A DNA stretch of 64,000 nt. Source: Talpa occidentalis. Its lineage: Eukaryota > Chordata > Mammalia > Eulipotyphla > Talpidae. Each line of letters opens with the position of its first letter. Position 1 is the stretch's first letter. The stretch covers positions 47,862,699 through 47,926,698 of the forward strand of contig NW_023601104.1 of assembly GCF_014898055.3 (NCBI RefSeq). Direction: 5' to 3'. A program made the position numbers and the translations under genes. This document shows, piece by piece, positions 27,729 through 40,779 of this stretch. Under the pieces are notes generated by a model. It was not told the origin of the DNA and did not search any database. It saw nothing but the letters and a program-made list of their open reading frames with translations.

Positions 27729-30394
27729 CTGTAATACAGGAAAATGACATATTTCAAATGGACAGTAAAAAGGCAGGCAATTACAATACTGGAAAATCTT
27801 CCACAGATGAACACAAAGCATAATTAAATGTATATACCTTTTATAATGGCACTAAAGTAAAACTAGGAAAATCCCAATACTGAATTCTAGTTAACATTGG
27901 CACAAAATCCACCTTTGTATTTTGTATTCCTTTTTAAGAGTTCAGATAGGCAAAACATAGTAGCATTATTGACATTCAAATGTAAAACATGCTAAACTGA
28001 GGACACAATCAAAATTCCAAAAATTTTAAGGTTACATTACTCAAGTGTTAGATTTTCAGTTTTATTCATAGTATAAATACCTTTCAACAAAAACAGGTCA
28101 TGTGTACATAATAAAATGACAAGCTGTTTAGACCTACTACTAAAATTCTATAGTAAAACTTGACATCTACCTGAATCATTGCCTATTACATAATATTGTC
28201 CTTTACCTGGAGATTCTAACCAGAAGCAAAGACTCATACCCATTAGTATCTGTTCTTCTACCATAATAAAGACACTGCTTGTAGAGTGCTTTCTGAGCTT
28301 GAAGAAATAATCCCATCTCAAACAGTATAGTCTTTATCTCTGTGAGTCTTGTGAAAGCACACTCCTGTTTTTGAAGGCATTGTGACAGATACTGTCCAGG
28401 GAATGTAGCAATTAAGAGCATATCTACTCTGACCCAGATCCAATGTAGCCTTTGCCTTCACTTTTGTTGTAGCAAATAATCAACAAAAGACAGAGGAGAT
28501 ATTGGTTTTTTACACTCATGAGCATCTCCTGGGCACACTGTGGTGTCTATACACAACCACACACATTTATAAGATGCTATTGTGATTATGGATTTTTTTA
28601 AGAAATACATACTCAAACATACAGGAATAAAGCAGCATGATATCTGTAACTCATTTTCAAATAGCTAAGTAAATCAATCAACCAGTTACAAAATATGGCT
28701 AATTATTAAGTTTTAGCAGGTAGTGGGTATGTGAGTCATCATTTTACTATTCTTAAATTTTTCTGTATTTTTTAAAAGATCACAACAAAACATTGGGGAA
28801 GCCATTTAAGAAAAGAAATACATACAAACTGGCTTTGAAAAAAATCATTACTACTACTTAAAGGAATGACCGCCATCATTAAGAATATTAAACAAAGAAG
28901 TCACCTTATACATAAAAGATGGGTACTCCTATTCACTAATGTATCAAAACCAAATTTGAGTAAAACTCCAAGTTAAATAAAAACAGGTAATAGGAATTGC
29001 ATAGAAATATAGATAGAATGCTAAAGGTGATTAAACTAAAACATTTAAAATATGTAGTACATATTATGAAGTCAATAAGTAGACATAATAGAAAATCAGT
29101 TGAGAAATGAGGAAGAATTTTTCTTTCTTTCATTTTTTTCTCTCCATTAGTGTTTACTGGCAAAAAAAAAAAAAATTTACCTAGAATATCAGAGCATCAT
29201 GATTATTAGATGATGGATAAAAGCCTGCTTAAAACATACTACTCACAAACTGTTGGCCAAATTTGGCATGCACTGCACTGATGAAATGTTTAGTTATTAA
29301 TTTTTAAACACAAGATTTTACATGAAAATCTGGGTCGGGATCACCTTATAGCAACAAATAGCTGAATCTAAGAAGCCAAAGACACCTTTCTACCCACCCA
29401 CCATAATCTTCTCAAGCCTCTCTGCTCTTTTACCCATCTAAATTGCCCCTCCCAGTCAGTCCTTCCTGCCTCCCCAATACCACCCACAATCAAGCATTTA
29501 AAGTTCTCAAAGAAAAAAAGAAGAAACACATATATATCTATATTATTTTATCTATATATCTATTATATACATCTCTATATATTGTCAAAATGCCAATTTT
29601 AAGGAACAAGAATAATTGTAAGAAGAGACAACAGAATTGACAGAGACAAGATGAATTTTAGATACTTGTTTAAAAAACTCTCTTAAATTATAAAAGTGAA
29701 TTGATCAAAATATACAGAATTATTAACAAATGTTTGAGAAATAATTTCTGGATGAAGCCTAGATATAAAGACGGTGAAAAGCAAGTTTGCACTCAACATT
29801 TATGTGTAAGGGGCAAAAATACAACCTCAATATAACAGAAAAAAATGTCTTGTAACCACCAGGGTTGACTCAAAATCCTATCTTAAGACTCAAATTACCC
29901 TTTATAGAAGGTCATTAGAACTGCTGAAGAGACATTTTTTCCTTAGGCAGCAGCAATATTGTGGTGTAAAATGATCTATCAAGAAACAAAATAGCTAACA
30001 CAATGCAATAATAAATAATTCAGTAAAAAGCTTGAGATCATAAGAAAGGCATAAAATTATCTCCAATGCCCTCAGTATATTTCTCATATAAATTACCCCA
30101 AAAGGAAGTAGACAATTCATATTGGTAATCCCACATTTAAAACCCCAAGTCTAAAATGCACCTGTATCTACAGATATGCACTATCAGTGAGGTAAGCAAA
30201 TGCATCTTGCAAGTAGCAGATGCTCCTACTTTCACCTAAAATTTCAAATTTTAGGAAGATAAATACAAATACAGTCAATCTACTACATGCTTTAATATAA
30301 CCACAATCCTCTAACTATACCCAGGAATGCTTATTTTTTTGCTTATTTTGAGGGGCATGTAATAATTTTTTTCTCATAATTGACTTTCATTTTA

Positions 30395-30605
30395 AAAATA
30401 TTTAAAATTTCTTCCCAATTATGTTTATTGAGGTAAAAATGATTTACATAGGTGTAGCTACTTTGGGGTTATAAGCCTATACAAATGTATGCTTTTACCC
30501 CATACCCACTCCCAGTGCCTTAACAATCCTCTACCGTGATCCACTGGAGTCCCTATGTTCCCCATTCTCACCCCTCTAATACTAAATTAAAATTGTTGTT
30601 ACATT
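30395..30605. repeat. Unassigned interspersed repeat, copy A
   Basis: The segment from 'tttattgaggtaaaaatga' through 'accccatacccactcccagt' resembles another at 58230-58480, suggesting a dispersed family. It may be an L1 untranslated region of this lineage. Confidence 0.35.
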
Positions 30606-31294
30606 AAAAAAAACACATTCAATATTCAATAAAAGGAAAAATTGCATTTCAAGATAAAACATGAAACTTTAAAGAAATTCTGAGCATGACCATACCTTTC
30701 TATATTTCTTTAACAAAATCACTCCCCTCTACCAGTAAGAATACTAGTTAGGTAGAAAAGTTTAAGAACCACTAAGGTATACTAATAAGCTGAACTACAT
30801 GAACTGCCAATTTTTAAGTCAAAATTGGCTGAATATAGGCAATTTCATGCAATTCAACCTAAATATTATGTTCAGCCTTCTTCACAGTGTATAAAAGGAT
30901 AATAATGTCTGTACTTTACATAGTACTCTAAACCCAGTGACTTTATTAGTCTAGAGTAATTCATATGTATACATTTGGTTGACTTCTGACTGAAAGAGGA
31001 ACCAACAAGGGGCCAATTTTCTAGGCTCAAAGTTTGCTACAGTAACTTACTCCAGAGTCATCTCCAAAAGTTGTGTTATTAACAGCGTTAAGTCAAATTT
31101 ACAGAGACAAGGAACTGAAGGCAATTTCAATTTAAAAAACACAAAACAAAAAACAGGGTATTAATTATATCAATCCAGATAAATCTGTTGACATAATTTT
31201 CTCTAACGTTTAGAGATTTATTTTGCTAGAGATGGGGACGTGTTAAAATTTCTGGGGGTAAGTCTTCCTAAACTTTTTTTATCATTTTAGTTTC

Positions 31295-31567
31295 CTTTTT
31301 TTTTTTAAGATTTTTATTTATGCATACAAGAAGTGGGGTGTAGGCCAGAGGTGTGGGGGGGGGGGAAGAGGATTCACCAGAGACAGAGTGGGGAACAGAA
31401 ATGGCACATCTACTGAAATACACTGCTGAGGGGAGCAGCGGGCAAGACAGGAGAGGTCTGCTGCACCATGTCAGCTCCCTGGCTGGGGATGGAACTCATG
31501 CCACAGTGGCTGGCTATAGCTTGATGGTGCTAAGACTTTAACATTTGCACCACTAGGGAGGTCCTTC
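31295..31567 (-). mobile_element. tRNA-derived SINE
   Basis: Tail 'aagatttttatttatgcata' to head 'accactagggaggtcc', with a G run at about 31350. Short duplication tttagtttc at 31286-31294 and 31568-31576. It lies in the 5' UTR intron, sense to HEATR5A. Confidence 0.87.
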
Positions 31568-31879
31568 TTTAGTTTCTTAACATGATTTATCATATCATTT
31601 TAAGTCAAGAGGAAAATCACATATAATCAGAGAACATCAGACACAAAAGTAACACAGGTTTGTTAGTTTTTTCTTTCCACAGCACAGAGAGACAAATACA
31701 CAAAATGTATGTGCCACTAATGCAGTCAATTCTGGAACAAATATCAAGGGCCTCAATTTTTGAAATAAACCTCATATTTAAACTTCAATTATAGAGGATC
31801 TTCAAATACTGTCCTTTTTTCCATCATTATTTTATAGTAACAATGCTAAGGGAAAAAAACTCAATTCCCAGTCCCAGTC

Positions 31880-32135
31880 CCTGTCACTATGGAGTCTGCA
31901 CATCCTTCCCATGTCTTTGTGAGAGCTTTCTTCAGGTACTCCAGTTCCTCCTACATACCAAAGATGAACACAGAAGGTTCAATGGTTTGTCCAAACTGTC
32001 CTAGTCTGAGTGACTGGATGTATGTGTGTGAGTATGCCTTGCCTTGCACCCTGAGCTGCCAGGATAGGCTCTGTTCACACAAGACCTTGAACTAGAATAA
32101 ATGGATTAGAAAATGAATGAGTGAATGAATATAAA
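31880..32135 (+). repeat. Ancient interspersed repeat with (GAAT)n-like tail
   Basis: 'accctgagctgccaggatag' and 'gaccttgaactagaataaat' followed by 'gaatgagtgaatgaat' match an old vertebrate repeat I recognise by pattern but cannot name with certainty. Confidence 0.45.
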
Positions 32136-32139
32136 TCAT

Positions 32140-32335
32140 TGTTTAATTGGTAAAGGTGCTTTGGATCTTTATGTAGAACTTGCTAACGTTATTGTGACCA
32201 GAAATATGCCAAAAGAACTTAGCTTTTATTTATATTAATCAGCCTACAGTAAAGTTAGTATCGTTATGTCATTTCATGTAAAATCAGTTTCCAAGAACCC
32301 ATCAACAATGGTGAGGACTTACTGTACTTTTCTTT
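32140..32335 (-). repeat. Ancient repeat, probably DNA-transposon derived
   Basis: On the minus strand 'tacagtaagtcctcaccatt' and 'gatgggttcttggaaac' match a common old mammalian repeat. The family is not assigned. Confidence 0.4.
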
Positions 32336-33359
32336 GATTGTCACTTCTCTAAAACACATCACAACAGCTTCAATCCAGCCTTCAGTCTTTAGTTTCTCAG
32401 TTTTGTACAAAAAGCTTAATGTAAATGAAAAAAAGTCTCTCAAGAATCTCCCAAATTTCAGGACACAGACATAAATCTTAAAATGCAAAACCTAAAAAAA
32501 AAAATAAGACAATAACAGCAATTAGCTTTAATCTAGGAAAAAACTGAATCATTCTATCTTAACCTAAGACTTCTTTTTGTGGTTCAGGCTGTGCAAAATT
32601 ATGGGTTACAGAATAAAAACTCACAAGTTATACAGAGCATTAGGTCATGCTTAAGCTGTTGTCTAAGAAAGGTTAGAGAAAAAATGAGGTCATCTTTTTA
32701 AACTGTAGTTTAAATATCCATATGGCTTGCTGACACACTTATCCACTACACTTTACTGGTTTTAGGGTAAAATGAATATTGAAGCAAATTATTTCTAATT
32801 TTTGTGTTGTTAGTAATGTTTTATCTTCACTTTTAAATCTTGCCTGTATTCCTTCCATCTTTGGAAGGAATATTTTAAAATATTTCAATATTTAAAAATT
32901 CATTTACAAAATCACTTCCTTCAAGAAGCCTTCAAGAATTCTCCTATTCTTACAGTTTCTACTTAGTGTAGCTCTTTTTCCATTATTATACTTCTTGAAA
33001 TAATGTCTGGCTTCTCATAATTTAGATTGTGAGATTGTCCTGGTATTTTTCCAAATCATGATTCAAAAATTTTAAAGATGATTCTGAGAGTAGCAGCATT
33101 ACGGCTAATGTCTTTTCTTTAGTGTCCTAATTTTTTAGTGGTTTAAACTTTAAAATTAAACCCTTAAAAACCAATAAACAAATTGAACTTCTGTTAAGAT
33201 TCCAACCTTTTAAAATTTGCAGTACCATTTGTCAGGATCATTCTGGTAAAATCACAAATGGGAGGGATACACATATAGCCTACTGTAGTTCCTGACTACC
33301 CCTTTCACTTTACCAATGGTCTCCCAAACCACAAAATCAAAACGGCAGCTATTATTCCC

Positions 33360-33520
33360 TGAGCCAGAAACTTTTCAGGGACTTAATATACATTATCTTT
33401 AATCACCACAAGGAAGATATCAGTGGTTTCCATTTTATGGATAAAGAAACTATTAAGATGCTAGGAAACTGAGCTGAGAACAAACCTAGGTCTCTGACAA
33501 CAAAGTTCATTCTCATTCCT
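33360..33520 (+). repeat. Probable MIR
   Basis: 'ttaatatacattatctttaa', 'ccattttatggataaagaaa' and 'aacctaggtctctgacaac' follow MIR order. Confidence 0.6.
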
Positions 33521-33860
33521 CACTGGTGGGAAGAATTCCATGGGATGTGGGGGTCAGGGAGAGAGGGGACATGATAGGGTTTTTTTTAACATTAAGATAA
33601 GACAAGGAACAAAAATGTGTGAAACAAACAAGGTATTGAGGGGAGAAAACTGAGTAGTGCTTTATATTTGGGCTCTTTCCTACCCATTTCCCCCTACATT
33701 TTTCAATAAATCACAAAATTGGTTTTTCTCCCAGCTCCACCCAAGGATAAGGATAAAACAAAAGCAAATGCTGGGAAAAGAGCAAAGGTAAAAACACAAA
33801 TGAGATATGTGAACTTTTAAAATTAAGGAAAGCGAAGCATGTTAATAACAATGTAGATTA

Positions 33861-33955
33861 GTGGTTCTCAACTTTGGCTGCTTAAAAAAACACCAAAGTC
33901 AAGCCTAACTTGACTCAATCAGAATCTACAGAGGGGGGTGCTATGATAAATGGAT
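33861..33955 (+). repeat. MER5-like hAT fragment
   Basis: 'agtggttctcaactttggct' is the classic left end. The right end is lost. Confidence 0.6.
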
Positions 33956-34164
33956 TATTTCATTTAATGATATTATTAATCTAATGGCACATTATTTATA
34001 AATAAGAATGCCAAGACTAGGTAATACAGACAATTTTAATCACTGAGTAGAATCTACTACTCTCATAAAATCCATATATTAAATTGGGTAAGAAAGATTT
34101 ATCCTGATATTATTTTTAGATAAACCTACAGCAATTGGAAATGCTTAAAAAAAAAAAATAGCAG

Positions 34165-34335
34165 TGGGCCTCCCCTGGTGGTGCAGCAGTTGAGCGCCGG
34201 GCCACAAGGCTGCCCGCCACCTCTGCAGCGCTGGTTCTGCAGCACTGGTTCGTTACCTGGCCACCGGCGAGGGTCCCACCAAAAAAAAAAAAAAAGCATG
34301 ATCAAAATGATAAATGTTAAAATGAAAATAAAAGT
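34165..34335 (+). mobile_element. Compact SINE variant, second copy
   Basis: Same head-only structure as the copy at 10720, ending 'gagggtcccacc' before poly(A). A 14-bp near-perfect tandem duplication (34223-34236 and 34237-34250) spans the B-box start. Beyond the first A run the tail goes on for about 40 bp before the target-site duplication aaaaaaaatagcag (34151-34164 and 34336-34349). Confidence 0.82.
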
Positions 34336-36229
34336 AAAAAAAATAGCAGGATCATGACATTGAAATTCAAACCTATGATATCTTAGTCTTTCTAATTCTC
34401 ATAACAATCGTAATAATAAACTAGTAGTTAATACTTTAAAATGTTAATTGTACACTACTGATTTAAGCTTGATAAGAATTTGATTATGCTGAATGGTTAA
34501 AAATTACATGTACATTAAATCTAAATAGGATAAATACAAAAATATTTATAGCTAATGCTGAGATTTTAGAAAAGCTGGTAGTTTCATAGTGACAGTACAA
34601 ACAAGTCTGTCTTCTGGAAAACAGAATTCATCAGAGTTCATAAAAGTATCAAAACCATTTGGCAAGAACATCCAATTTTTGAAAATTCATGCTAAAGAAA
34701 AAGGAAATATTAGAAGCCTAAGTGTAGATTACAGCACTATAAAAATAAAAACTGGTAACTTTTAAGTCTGAAACTAGAAAAAATGGTTAAATAAAGTTTG
34801 ATTACAAAAAAATAGGTTCTCATTAAAAGTTTGAATTACAAAAACAACAAGTGCAAAAAATTTTACATAACTGTTAGGAGAGCCACACCTGTGAAAAGGG
34901 TTCCCTAAAAAGTGTTCTGTAGAATAGTGTCCAAGAAAGAAGATAACTAGTATGTGGGGTAACCTCAGTCCAAATGCTTCTGGGAAATGCCAGGTGAGCA
35001 GTTTTCTTTCCAAAAGAGCATCTCCATACAGGTAATATGGTTATATTCACTATGTATTGCCAGGAGGATGTGTATGCTTGATGTTTCTCAACAAATTTTA
35101 ACTACAAACTTCTCTACCTTTTTCTTTCTCGCCTCCCCCCCATATGAATCTTATGAAACTGGTATTCTATAGTATACAATCTTTGAAATAGTAATTATTA
35201 AAGACTTAATATAAACCAAAAAAATTCCATTTTCTTCATACTATGATAGAATTTTTATTAAAAGGATATATAAAAAGTCAATATACTTCTACGTAAAAGT
35301 GTCCATTTCTGATTAATATTTTTAAATCAAATTATCTAATATTCTCAATTCTAAATGTAAACAGGTGGAATCTTAGCTACTCCTGGAATATGAATAAAGA
35401 AAGGATTGTTTTAATTAACCTAGTTTATACTTATTTATAAGTTCACATAAATATTTGTATTAATAATAACCTTGTATTAATAATACTTTAAATTTTGACA
35501 CCACAAATTTTGACTTTTCCAAATCAATTTTTTAGTTTTGTTGAACCATAAATTTTTCACTTTGACTTCTGGAATTTGAATACAAATTCCTATAAAATCA
35601 ACTTAATTCATACTTCTTAAGTCATATCATAAAAGTCTAACTTCAAGGTGCTGAAGGCACAGCACTAATACTTTAATATATAATAAAAATACATTCAAAT
35701 ATATATTCAGATATATACATTCTTGAAATACAAGAATACAGTACCAAGATTCCAAGAATATTTCCTGCAAACTTGCTAGGAATGGAGAGAATGCTGCTTC
35801 CCACCACAGCATAATAAAAGCCAACAGCTCAATATTCACAGCTCTAAGAACTAATGGGGGGCACATCCTATACAGGGAAGTTAGGATGGAACAGAAAAGA
35901 AAGGGATTACAGGACATGCAAATATATAAGAAGTTGGGTAAAAAAAGGACCAGAAGTAGAATGCAATTGACTCTGCCCTCTTGTTTTTCCAAAGCACTGC
36001 AGATTACACTCAAGGGATGAAAAGAATGGCAGAACCTGGATTCAGTGGACTTGTCAAAGCAGGCAGAGGGTCGCAGTTGAAGTACATGTAAGTTTTTCTA
36101 GCATTTCTCATCCAGATTACAAAGCGAACCCTGAAGGTTAAAAGGAAGTGGGGGCGAGTGAAGGCTAAGGTTACACAGTTCAGTAGCAGCCAACTTTAAA
36201 AAGGCAGTAATAGTAACAAGAAAAGACAC

Positions 36230-36400
36230 TTAAGTTTTTTGAGGGATCAACTTACTAGAATCTTTAATTTCCTATCTCTCTTAATTCTCACAACACACAA
36301 CCATGAAAGTTAGATATTATTATCCTCATTTTACAGATGACAACAATAAGAAATATGTCCAAGGTCCAGATGCTTTTAGGTCATCTGTCTCGTCTGAATG
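36230..36400 (+). repeat. MIR
   Basis: 'ttattatcctcattttacag' with flanking 'ctcttaattctcacaac' is the sense MIR core. Confidence 0.75.
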
Positions 36401-37636
36401 TCCATTTTCCTTTAACCACTTCATACAGTCTCTTCATATAATCTCTAACAGTCTTTACTGAGAGTTATTGCCATAATGTTAGAACAATCTAATCTTTGTA
36501 ACTTTGTTGTTTTTATCACTTCACTCTCCTCTTACTTCTCAGTACTTTGAGTCTTTTTGTTAAAAGTGTGAGGCCTTCTAAAGGCATCAGCTTCCAGAGG
36601 GCCCTTACCAGCTAGATAATAAAGCAGTAAGTACTGAAAGTGTCATTTTAATCTTTGGTTATTCTTGACATTTTTTAGTAACTCTTCAATTGACTGCTCA
36701 AATAGGTACCAAGTAATGAGACTGCTTAGGTAGTGACTTTCAGATGAATAAGGTGGAAGATAGAAGAGTAAAATTTCTCATCTTAGTATCTGCCTTTTGT
36801 CACTCTTAAATGATCAAAGTGAAATCTGCCTTCCCAAGGGGAGATGGACTAGTTTGGTGTATGAAACGATGAGGTAAAATTTTAAAAGCTGTTTAAAAAA
36901 CAACACACAGTAGTTAGATGTTTCAAAGATCATTATTTCCATCCAAAATACTTTTTTTAAGTATTGGTATTTCAATGGGTAATTTCAACTTTCTGATTTT
37001 GTTTACATAACGAATGTATTTCTTGTATTGAGTGAGGGTGTTTTTGCATGATACACAAAACAGGAATACATTCAACACACAGAAACATACAGATGCAACA
37101 GAAAAGGATATATGAGGATTATCTGGGTAATAAGTACTATTAAGTTCCTGAAAAGGTACATATAAAAAACATTTTTAGTGGTATTAGAGCCATACAATGT
37201 TTTTTTCAGTTTAACCAAAGTACAGCTTTAAATATTTAGAATTATCACCTCCTACAAGTTTTCCTCCTTACCTGTCACATCACTCACTCCAATTTCTTAG
37301 GCAGATAACATTAATATATTGTTTCAGTATAATTATATTATGCTTCTTTTCTCAAAATATCTTTTAAGTGATTATTACTTAATAAAAAAGTCCAAACATG
37401 ATTCAGAATATATGTTTCAGTTATACTCTTGTCAGTTATCCATTTAGACAGTTCCAATTTCCCATTTGGGCTTTACTGTAAATATATGTTTGATTTCATG
37501 TATATAGTTACACTTCCAATAATATCCTATCTGATATTTTGATAAATTGCTAAGTCACTAGATAAAGACATAATTAAAAAGTAATTTACTGTTCCTCATG
37601 ACAAACATCATGAATGATAAATTAAAAAGAAATCTA

Positions 37637-37938
37637 GGGCCTCCCCGGTGGCGCAGCGGTTGAGCGCTGGGTTGCGAAGCTGCCGGCGACCTCTGCGGCG
37701 CCGGTTCGATCCCCGGCTGCTCCCCGGCCACCGGAGGAGGGTCCCACATGGCGCGCAGACCTCTCCTGCCGCCCGCTGCTCCCCTCAGCAGTGTCCTTCG
37801 GTCCTTCTGCCTGCTCTGCTCCCCGCTCTGGCTCTGGTGAATTCTCTCACCCTCCTGCGCTTCTGACTGTACCCAGTGCATGTGTAAACAAAACAAACAA
37901 ACAAACAAACAAATAAATAAAAAACATGCCTCTAAAAA

Positions 37939-37969
<31 letters not shown>

Positions 37970-37979
37970 AAGAAATAAA
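37637..37979 (+). mobile_element. tRNA-derived SINE, youngest-looking, extended tail
   Basis: The head 'gggcctccccggtggcgcag' and B box 'ggttcgatccc' are intact and CpG-rich, suggesting little decay. The tail is (aaac)n, (aaat)n, then acatgcctc at 37924-37932, then mixed A/T runs. The perfect 14-bp duplication taaaaagaaatcta is at 37623-37636 and 37980-37993. Confidence 0.96.
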
Positions 37980-38274
37980 TAAAAAGAAATCTACTACATG
38001 AAAATTTTCTCACATATCTATATTTAGACTAAAAATTAGATAGTAGTTAGAGACACATTAAAATCCTTCTCTTTATCTAGCCTTTCAAAAGACTGGAATT
38101 ATTGTAAATGAAAACTTTATACTAGGTAAATGTAGCAGAAAAACCATGCCTCTCTTTCATCATTACACATCTAGGACTTACAGTTTACCTGACATAATAC
38201 TGAAAAAACAAAATTAAAAATTAAAACTGAACTTAACCTACTTCCTCTTACAAAGATGCAGTGACTAAGAGTTC

Positions 38275-38465
38275 AGAGTTCTAATCCAAGGGTCAGACTA
38301 AATTCAGTTTGTGTTATATACAATCACAGCTATTCAGAAACAATGCATGAACAGTTATAACCAATAGATAAACAAATGTGATTTAATAAAACTTTTTCAC
38401 AAAAACCAGCAGCAGGATGAATTTGATCTGCAGGCTGTCAACTGCCTATTTGCCTACCCCTATTC
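38275..38465 (-). repeat. hAT-type element, same family as 5586
   Basis: 'taataaaactttttcacaaa' and 'atttgatctgcaggctgtca' match the complement of the element at 5586, in the opposite orientation. Confidence 0.5.
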
Positions 38466-39734
38466 TTTTTTATTATAGTTTGGGTTTACATTTTTACTCC
38501 TACATATGGCCCACCCCTATTCTAATCCAAAGAATTTAACACTACAATTAGACAAGGAATTCAACTAAATGACATAGGCAAGTCTTCCTGCAGATGTCAC
38601 TGGTTAACCAGGACTTACAATAATTTAGAATTCAAAGAGGCATAAACAAATACAGACTTTAATCCTTTATTTTATTCATAATGTAGCTAAGAAAGGTTCA
38701 GAAAGATTAAAAATTGCCTCAATTTTCTTTTTGAAGTAAAGTTGAATGGAAAGAAGATAGGTGCATTGGTTAAAGACAAAAAGCACTTCAGTTTTTTTCT
38801 TGGGCAACGTAATCATTACTTGTGTAATAAAAAGAATTTTAAAGGTAATCTGCATTAAGATTTTCTGTCACTAAAGTCATGTATAATGATAAATTGAAAA
38901 AAGGAAAAGTAACATAAGCTCTATAAATAGTGTAGGAGCTTCAGCCAAAATTCATGTCTCCTGACAGTTCAATCAGGAATCTTTTCCTACATTGTAGCAA
39001 CCTATATAAAAAAATAACTATTTTGAGGCTCATTCACCCATCAGTACTTTTTCCAACCGTCACTATTCTTTTATTCTGATTCCTTTGTCACTATTCTGCT
39101 TACCCATTAAAGAAAATTAAAAAATGACATTAAAATGTAAAACAAATCTCTGCTTCAAAGCTGATCTAAAATCACTTTCTCAAAGACAAACTTTCTAAGA
39201 CATCTGGAAAAAATGGTTCAGGACAATTCTCTTCCCGTTCATTTCTTGCTGAGCTCAAATGCCTTTCTACTTCCTTACTCCTTAAATAAATCTCGCCTTA
39301 TTTTTGAGCTTCCTTTCTTTCCCCCCTTTTATCATTTTCTCTGATCTACACGTTCCTTTAGGCGCCACACACAAAAGGTGAAATATATGTTGAATCAATA
39401 AATGCACATAAAAGCTATTATAACGATGGCCGTTAATGAAGGCGCTCAAATCATTTGGCTGTTAACCTGCCTTGACAGTTACAAAAATGATCTTAAACTT
39501 GCCTGAAGTACACATTACTGGAATTAGTTAAGGACCACAAAGCGCTTCACAAAGTTTCTCAAGACGTTATAACCACCACTTCTGAGGAATGACAGCGGGC
39601 TGGCCTAGAGTAGGATAAGAAATATTGCCTCGTACAAACCAAAAGCTTTTCTCTCCTTCCAAGAAGGACTGAAACTCAAGCTCAGGCACAAAATCAACTT
39701 TCCTCTGCTCCCTCCAGGGAACGCCTGGAAGTCA

Positions 39735-40560
39735 GCGCGCGGGTGTCCGGGCGAGGCAGGGGCCGGCGCCCCGCTCGCAGCTGAAACCGGGCGCGGCGGG
39801 CGCCGCCGGGGCGGGTCCGGGAAGCGGCGAGTTGGCGAGGCGGGCTCCGACCTCGCGACCTTCCCCGCACGCCCGCGGCCCCGGGCGCCCGCGGGCGGAG
39901 TCCACGCCTACCTGTTGTACCCGGGTGGAACGGGACCTTCCCGGAGCCCGGCGGAAAGCCACGACCGCACTGGCCAGTCCACCGGCCCCGCGCCGCGCTT
40001 CAGCCCCTTCTCCGCGGGCTGAGACACCTACCCCCGCCCGCCCCCGCCCCAACCCGCACCTGACCGGAGCCCCAGCTTTCTCACTCACTTCACTGCCACG
40101 AACACCGGCCCCCGCCCCCCAAGTCTCGCAACTCACCGTGCGGGCCCCGCGCCTCGTCCCTCCAGCCCGCGGCGAGTCCGGACACCGCCCCCTCCCGCCG
40201 GGGGCGCGTCCACTCTCCGGGTTCCCGCCGGCTCGCTCGCTGGGGACCCCCTCGGCTCAGCTCCCGTCCCAGCCCCGTCGCGTTACCCGCTCCACACCGC
40301 AGCAGGGCAGCGCCGGGATTTGCCAGCGGCGGCGACGGAGAGGCTGTGGGGCGGGAGGGGCGCGCTCGGGGCGGAGCCGGAAAGCTGGAGCCGCCGGCGC
40401 GCCGGGGGCCGACGAGAGGGAGCGCGCCGGGCGCCGCGCCGCGAATCCAAGGCCCAGCCAGCTGCCTACCGAGTCATCGAGCGCCCACTCTGGCAGGCGT
40501 GGCTGCTCCAGCGCCGAAAGAGCGATGGGGGAGGCTGCTGTCCCGAGTGCAGACCAGGGT
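39735..40560 (-). promoter_or_regulatory. HEATR5A: CpG-island promoter and first exon region of HEATR5A
   Basis: The base composition changes abruptly from AT-rich to very GC-rich with many CpGs, then back again near 40.6 kb. GC boxes (GGGGCGGG type) occur near 39.81 and 40.35 kb, with CCGCCC clusters near 40.03 kb; no TATA box was seen. Several minus-strand donors could end a noncoding first exon: CACG|GTGAGT (last exon base 40137), CAG|GTGCGG (40060) and ACAG|GTAGGC (39912). This is the only CpG island in the window and sits upstream of the ATG exon. Such islands often fire in both directions, so a divergent plus-strand noncoding transcript is possible but not shown. Confidence 0.85.
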
Positions 40561-40779
40561 AGCGGCTTTGCAGTCTGGAGATTTAGGGCACAAGTGTTTT
40601 TTATGGGCAGCCAGATTTCGAGGGGGGTGGCATTGGAGCACCTAAAGTCCAAGACATTACTGGAGCCTGGAGAGAGTGCGGTAGGGAGTGATGTGGGTAT
40701 GCATGGTGGAATGTTAATCGTGCAAGGGAACTTCCTTCCGAGAGCCTTGTAATCTTACCTCTTCTTTTTTCTGCCTGAC

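Noticed and set aside
28203..28421. 72-codon minus-strand frame considered as an extra HEATR5A exon
   Set aside because: It lies upstream of the conserved start codon, resembles nothing in the HEATR5 family, and has no good splice sites in frame.
32264..32488. 74-codon minus-strand frame considered as a nested gene
   Set aside because: Its C-terminal third falls in an ancient repeat and the rest has no supported start, splice site or homology.
35627..36013. 128-codon minus-strand open frame in the 5' UTR intron
   Set aside because: It is rich in Leu, Ile, Phe and Tyr as expected from T-rich DNA, shows no family similarity that I can see, and has no supporting splice or promoter context.
37637..37720. 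Possible tRNA genes at the many A-box/B-box matches
   Set aside because: The matches are the heads of tRNA-derived SINEs. They do not fold as a full cloverleaf with mature ends and are followed by the SINE body and poly(A).
37558..38013. 151-codon minus-strand open frame
   Set aside because: It is the antisense of a young SINE plus its A-rich tail. The same peptide pattern recurs at other SINE copies.
39832..40752. 306-codon open frame on the plus strand in the CpG island
   Set aside because: The composition (Pro, Arg, Ala, Gly, Ser) is what GC-rich DNA gives by chance. Long frames occur on both strands here, there is no known domain, and the region is a promoter.
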